Shown here piece after piece: positions 7,070 to 10,488 of a DNA stretch of 10,488 nt. Below the pieces are notes generated by a model. The model searched no databases. It saw only the letters and a list, made by a program, of their open reading frames with translations, and had not been told where the DNA came from. A program made the position numbers and the translations under genes. The DNA comes from Methylobacter sp. (GTDB lineage Bacteria > Pseudomonadota > Gammaproteobacteria > Methylococcales > Methylomonadaceae), in NCBI GenBank assembly GCA_028714995.1, contig JAQTLI010000062.1:1-10488 (forward strand), written 5' to 3'. Numbering within the stretch: position 1 is the stretch's first letter; each line of letters starts with the position of its first letter.

Positions 7070-7447
7070 ATGAATTTATCACCTAGACGCCAACAAGGTT
7101 TAACCTTAATCTCAATCACTTTAATTCTGGGTTTAATCGGTTTCTTTACTTTATTGGTACTCAAAATAGCGCCGATTTATATAGATCACGGCAAAGTAGT
7201 GAGTGCGCTGGCTGCATTGAAAGAATCTACTGATATTGAAACAAAAGGTGAATACGAAGTTAGAGATAGCTTAAATAAACGCTTCACTATGAATTATGTC
7301 TACGACGTAACCAAAGATGATATTAAGGTCATCAAAAGTGGTAATTATCTGAAAGTGCAGATCGAGTATGAGACTGTGGTAAAACTGGTCGGTAATCTGA
7401 GCGTTTTAGCTGAGTTTAATGACTTTATCGAGGTTGGTCAGGAGTGA
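7070..7447 (+). CDS. DUF4845 family single-pass membrane protein
   Basis: The 125-residue product has a basic N-terminus (R6, R7), one membrane segment (about 11-31), the motif KIAPIYIDH (32-40) and a soluble C-terminal domain of about 85 residues with alternating strands and helices, expected in the periplasm. This architecture and the position between lepB and rnc match the DUF4845 family of beta- and gammaproteobacteria; its function is unknown. The N-terminus QQG-LTLIS resembles a type IV prepilin cleavage site, but the residue five positions after the glycine is serine, not glutamate, so processing as a pilin is unlikely. The stop overlaps the rnc start by four bases (GTGA). The constant linkage to lepB in relatives hints at a role in the envelope, but nothing in the sequence specifies it. 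Confidence 0.85.
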   Translation: MNLSPRRQQGLTLISITLILGLIGFFTLLVLKIAPIYIDHGKVVSALAALKESTDIETKGEYEVRDSLNKRFTMNYVYDVTKDDIKVIKSGNYLKVQIEYETVVKLVGNLSVLAEFNDFIEVGQE

Positions 7448-8127
7448 TAAGAAAGCCGGAAGTGTTGTGCAAAAAGTTGGGCCTGGCGTTTAATAATCCG
7501 AAGCTTTTTGCCATGGCCTTAACGCATCGAAGCGCAAGCTCGAATAATAACGAGCGGCTGGAGTTTTTGGGGGATTCAATTTTAGGATTTGTTATCGCTC
7601 ACAAGTTATATGAGTTATTCCCCAGTGCCTGTGAAGGCGTTTTAAGTCGTTTAAGGGCGAGCCTGGTTAATCAGAGTTCGCTGGCAGAGTTGGCCAGAAA
7701 ACACCAAATTGGTGATTATTTGCAATTGGGTTCAGGCGAGTTGAAGAGCGGTGGATTTCGCCGTGATTCTATTTTATCTGATGCGCTGGAAGCCATTATA
7801 GGAGCGTTGTATAACGATCAGGGTATGGATGCCTGTCAGCAATGGATCTTGCAGCTATTTGCGGAAAAGCTGAATAGTTTATCTTTGGATAACTGGCAGA
7901 AAGATCCTAAAACCCAATTGCAGGAATTAATGCAGTCAAAAAAAATGGAGTTGCCTGAGTATACTTTAATGACTATGTCCGGGTTGGCGCACGAACAAAC
8001 ATTTAAAGTTAAGTGCACCATTCCCCTGATAAAAGATTCCTGTATCGGTACAGGCGTCTCCAGAAAAAGAGCCGAGCAGTCGGCGGCAGAGCTAATGCTC
8101 GAATTATTGAATAAGGACAATAAATGA
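7444..8127 (+). CDS. rnc: Ribonuclease III (Rnc)
   Basis: RNase III cuts double-stranded RNA with Mg2+ as a dimer; it processes the rRNA precursor and many structured mRNAs. The 227-residue product matches E. coli (226). The signature ERLEFLGDSIL (38-47) supplies E40 and D44, and D113 and E116 (in SDALEAIIG) complete the metal-binding active site. A double-stranded RNA-binding domain occupies about 154-223 (DPKTQLQELMQ through the SRKRAEQSAAELML helix). The start is GTG, overlapping the DUF4845 stop (GTGA), with GAGGT at 7430-7434 nine bases upstream. The first internal ATG (residue 24) would remove conserved sequence. In E. coli RNase III cleaves its own leader; the hairpin at 7020-7044 lies upstream but is much shorter than known rnc substrates. 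Confidence 0.97.
   Translation: MIRKPEVLCKKLGLAFNNPKLFAMALTHRSASSNNNERLEFLGDSILGFVIAHKLYELFPSACEGVLSRLRASLVNQSSLAELARKHQIGDYLQLGSGELKSGGFRRDSILSDALEAIIGALYNDQGMDACQQWILQLFAEKLNSLSLDNWQKDPKTQLQELMQSKKMELPEYTLMTMSGLAHEQTFKVKCTIPLIKDSCIGTGVSRKRAEQSAAELMLELLNKDNK
8113..8117 (+). promoter_or_regulatory. Ribosome binding site of era inside the end of rnc
   Basis: AAGGA lies 6 bases before the ATG at 8124 and within the last codons of rnc. It supports the overlapping ATGA junction as the real era start. Confidence 0.65.
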
Positions 8128-9005
8128 ATTGCGGTTTCGTAGCCCTGATAGGGCGTCCCAATGTGGGTAAATCAACGTTGATGAATCATTTGCTGAAGCA
8201 AAAAATCAGCATTACATCCCGTAAGCCACAAACAACCCGGCATCGAATTCTAGGTATCAATACCACGGAAGCCGGGCAAGCCATTTATATGGATACGCCG
8301 GGTATGCATAATAGTGAAAAGCGGGCGTTGAACCGTTATTTAAACCGTACAGCGGACACGACTCTCCTGGGTGTTGATGTAATCGTATGGCTGATCGATG
8401 GTTTGTCCTGGCATGAATATGATGAGATCATTTTTAAAAAACTGGAGCAGGCGGGTTTGCCGGTTATTCTTGCTGTTAATAAAGTTGATAAGGTAGCAGA
8501 CAAAGAAGCTATTCTAACTTTCTTTAATGAAGCCCAACATCGCTTTCCGTTTAAGCATCTGGTGCCCATTTCTGCGTTAAAAAGAACCAATCTGGATCAG
8601 CTGGAAAGCTTGATCATGGAGCTCTTGCCTGAGGGCGACCTGATCTATCCGGAAGATCAGATCACTGACCGGCCGGAACGTTTTTTAGCGGCTGAAATTG
8701 TCAGGGAAAAGCTGACCAGAAGATTGGGTGATGAACTGCCTTATGCGCTTACGGTAGAAATAGAACGCTACGAAGAGCTTCCTGGCATTACTAAGATATA
8801 TGCCATCACCTGGGTGGAGCGGCTGACCCAAAAAAACATTGTTATCGGTAAAGACGGCGACATGCTGAAAAAAGTCGGCACCGATGCCCGGCATGACATA
8901 GAAAAACTGATTGGCCAGAAGGTTTACCTGCAGCTTTGGGTTAAAGTCAAAAAAGGCTGGTCGGATAGTGAACGAGCCCTGCAAAGTCTAGGGTTTAATG
9001 ACTGA
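8124..9005 (+). CDS. era: GTPase Era, 16S rRNA-binding ribosome assembly factor
   Basis: Era binds the 3' end of 16S rRNA and helps mature the 30S subunit. The 293-residue product has G1 GRPNVGKS (10-17), the switch I region KPQTTRHRI (34-42), G3 DTPG (57-60), G4 NKVD (119-122) and G5 SAL (150-152). A C-terminal KH domain follows from about 200, with the RNA-binding loop VIGKDG (240-245) and the conserved end LWVKVKKGWSD. Length and motif order are typical (E. coli 301). The ATG overlaps the rnc stop (ATGA). Pairing with rnc places two rRNA maturation steps under coupled translation. The last bases overlap recO by 8. Confidence 0.98.
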   Translation: MNCGFVALIGRPNVGKSTLMNHLLKQKISITSRKPQTTRHRILGINTTEAGQAIYMDTPGMHNSEKRALNRYLNRTADTTLLGVDVIVWLIDGLSWHEYDEIIFKKLEQAGLPVILAVNKVDKVADKEAILTFFNEAQHRFPFKHLVPISALKRTNLDQLESLIMELLPEGDLIYPEDQITDRPERFLAAEIVREKLTRRLGDELPYALTVEIERYEELPGITKIYAITWVERLTQKNIVIGKDGDMLKKVGTDARHDIEKLIGQKVYLQLWVKVKKGWSDSERALQSLGFND

Positions 9006-9711
9006 ACTGTCAGTTTATTTGCAGCCTGCCTTTATTCTACAACAACGGAAATACCGGGAAACCAGCCTGATTATTGATGTGTTGACCCGAGATTTTGGCA
9101 GGATATCCCTGCTGGCAAAAGGCGTCAGAAAAGCAAAATCCAAGACAGTGGGGCTATTGCAACCCTTTGTCCCCTTAATCATTTCTTATGTCGGCAAGGC
9201 AGAGTTGAAGACACTGACCGATGTCGAAATAATTCAGCCCTTCAGTGAAATAAAAGGACTCGCACTTTATTGCGGCTTTTATATTAATGAGTTGGTTAGT
9301 TGTTTTTTGCATAAATATGATCCACATCCAGAGGTATTCGGACATTACAAGGATTGTTTAACCGGTCTTGCTGACAGCTCAAAAATGGAGGCTGCGCTGC
9401 GGCTATTTGAGCTTGATCTAATGGATAGCGTTGGTTACGGATTGCAGCTGGAATATGATGCCAATGACAAGCCCATCGATCCGCTAAAAAAATACGCATT
9501 CACTGCGGGACAGGGGCCGATTGAATCCGTGGATGGGCAATTTTCAGGCAAGACCTTGCAGGCTATAAGCTTGAGGGAGTTCACAGACCCTCAGGTTTTA
9601 TGCGAAGCAAAAATACTGATGCGAACTGTCATTGATGTTTATTTGCAGGGCAAGCCGCTTAAAAGCCGAACAGTCATTAACAAAATCATCAAGTACACTA
9701 AAAATGAATAA
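8998..9711 (+). CDS. recO: DNA repair protein RecO
   Basis: RecO works with RecR (and RecF) to load RecA on SSB-coated single-stranded DNA and also anneals strands. The 237-residue product has the N-terminal OB fold (about 5-80: QPAFILQQRKYRETS, then LAKGVRKAKSK with the basic DNA-contact residues) and a helical C-terminal domain containing ALRLFELDLMDSVGYGLQL (133-151). The cysteine pairs that form a zinc finger in many non-gammaproteobacterial RecO proteins are absent after that helix, consistent with a gammaproteobacterial origin. The ATG at 8998 lies inside the end of era, with AGGG at 8990-8993 four bases before it. The reading frame continues 8 bases into pdxJ. Confidence 0.95.
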   Translation: MTELSVYLQPAFILQQRKYRETSLIIDVLTRDFGRISLLAKGVRKAKSKTVGLLQPFVPLIISYVGKAELKTLTDVEIIQPFSEIKGLALYCGFYINELVSCFLHKYDPHPEVFGHYKDCLTGLADSSKMEAALRLFELDLMDSVGYGLQLEYDANDKPIDPLKKYAFTAGQGPIESVDGQFSGKTLQAISLREFTDPQVLCEAKILMRTVIDVYLQGKPLKSRTVINKIIKYTKNE

Positions 9712-10459
9712 AACACACATCTTGTTAGGCGTGAACATCGATCACGTCGCTACACTAAGACAGGCCAGGGGTACCCTTTATCCTGAACCTGTTCAGGCGG
9801 CATTGATTGCAGAGCAGGCTGGCGCTGATGGTATTACTGCACATTTGCGGGAGGATCGTCGGCATATTCAGGATAGGGATATCTTTTTATTGAAAGATAT
9901 GATTCATACCCGGCTGAATATGGAAATGGCTGTGACTGATGAAATGGTCGGTATAGCTGTAAAATTACAGCCTTACGCCTGTTGTCTGGTGCCTGAAAAG
10001 CGGGAAGAGTTGACGACAGAGGGCGGACTGGATGTTGCCGGTAATTTGCATCGCTTGCAGTGGGCTTGTGATCAATTGGCTGCGGCAGGCGCTGAAGTGT
10101 CGTTATTTATTGATCCTGATGAGGTTCAGATTGATGCAGCGGTAAAAGTTGGGGCACCTGTTATAGAGTTGCACACGGGCTGTTATGCCGAAGCTAAGGA
10201 TTCAGTGCAGTTGGCTATAGAGCTGGAGCGCATCAGGCATGCGGCGCGTTATGCGTATAGTGCCGGATTGCAGGTTAATGCAGGGCATGGCTTGAATTTT
10301 TATAATGTTGAAGCGATATGTGCAATACCTGAAATAGTCGAGCTTAATATCGGTCATTCGATCATTGCCCAGGCGCTATTTTCCGGCCTGGCCCAGACAG
10401 TTAAGGATTTGAAGCGGATTATGAGAAATACGCGGTTGCAGCAGGGTATTTGGTCTTGA
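9704..10459 (+). CDS. pdxJ: Pyridoxine 5'-phosphate synthase (PdxJ)
   Basis: PdxJ condenses 3-amino-1-hydroxyacetone phosphate with deoxyxylulose 5-phosphate to pyridoxine 5'-phosphate, the last ring-forming step of DXP-dependent vitamin B6 synthesis. The 251-residue TIM-barrel protein (E. coli 243) begins with the conserved LGVNIDHVATLRQARG. It has GITAHLREDRRHI (43-55, with H47, R49, R52 and H54), E74 in NMEMAVT, ELHTGCYA (155-162), the loop histidine H195 in NAGHGLNFYN, and the phosphate-binding ELNIGHSIIAQALFSGL (213-229). The frame is open upstream to an ATG at 9632, but that adds 24 unconserved residues inside recO. The ATG at 9704 gives the family N-terminus and an 8-base overlap with recO. 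No clear Shine-Dalgarno is visible, so coupling to recO is likely. acpS, the usual next gene in E. coli, does not begin in the 29 bases that remain. Confidence 0.97.
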   Translation: MNKTHILLGVNIDHVATLRQARGTLYPEPVQAALIAEQAGADGITAHLREDRRHIQDRDIFLLKDMIHTRLNMEMAVTDEMVGIAVKLQPYACCLVPEKREELTTEGGLDVAGNLHRLQWACDQLAAAGAEVSLFIDPDEVQIDAAVKVGAPVIELHTGCYAEAKDSVQLAIELERIRHAARYAYSAGLQVNAGHGLNFYNVEAICAIPEIVELNIGHSIIAQALFSGLAQTVKDLKRIMRNTRLQQGIWS

Positions 10460-10488
10460 TAAATGAGCGTCTAAAGATTTATTTTTAG

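Noticed and set aside
7070..7165. Type IV pilin or pseudopilin signal in the DUF4845 protein
   Set aside because: The QQG-LTLIS start resembles a prepilin site, but the glutamate at +5 is replaced by serine, and the rest of the protein and its position match DUF4845.
9632..9703. 24-residue N-terminal extension of PdxJ
   Set aside because: The extra segment is the recO coding sequence read in another frame and resembles no PdxJ sequence; the conserved N-terminus starts at 9704.

Overview
The window is a chromosomal housekeeping segment of a gammaproteobacterium. The block mucD-lepA-lepB-DUF4845-rnc-era-recO-pdxJ, with nadB divergent from it, is a conserved arrangement in that class. Moderate AT richness, the DUF4845 gene between lepB and rnc, and a MucD-type protease would fit a methanotroph-like (Methylococcales) or related lineage. 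That genus-level guess is inference only.

Layout. Bases 1-546 (minus strand) hold the 5' part of a dynamin-superfamily NTPase with an EHD-like G domain; its 3' end lies beyond base 1. A 227-base divergent spacer (547-773) carries a promoter candidate and a perfect 14-bp palindrome. It is followed by a small predicted lipoprotein on the plus strand (774-1172). That gene converges on nadB (minus strand, 1178-2791) with only 5 bases between them. A second divergent spacer (2792-2999) separates nadB from a long plus-strand run: mucD (periplasmic protease/chaperone), lepA (EF4), lepB (signal peptidase I), a DUF4845 membrane protein, rnc (RNase III), era (ribosome-assembly GTPase), recO (recombination mediator) and pdxJ (vitamin B6 synthesis). 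Only 29 bases follow pdxJ.

How the genes work together. The run mixes envelope protein quality control and export (MucD, LepB), translation and ribosome biogenesis (LepA, RNase III, Era), DNA repair (RecO) and cofactor synthesis (PdxJ; NadB makes the NAD precursor on the other strand). From DUF4845 to pdxJ every junction overlaps (4, 4, 8 and 8 bases), which suggests translational coupling. A perfect 10-bp inverted repeat over the lepB stop codon may divide the run into an upstream and a downstream part.

Most of the window is ordinary. The points that stand out are the EHD-like NTPase with altered P-loop and G3 residues beside a divergent lipoprotein gene, the absence of the rpoE-rseABC (algU-mucABC) genes that usually lie between nadB and this cluster, and the hairpin between lepB and DUF4845. 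I found no mobile element, CRISPR array, tRNA or rRNA.
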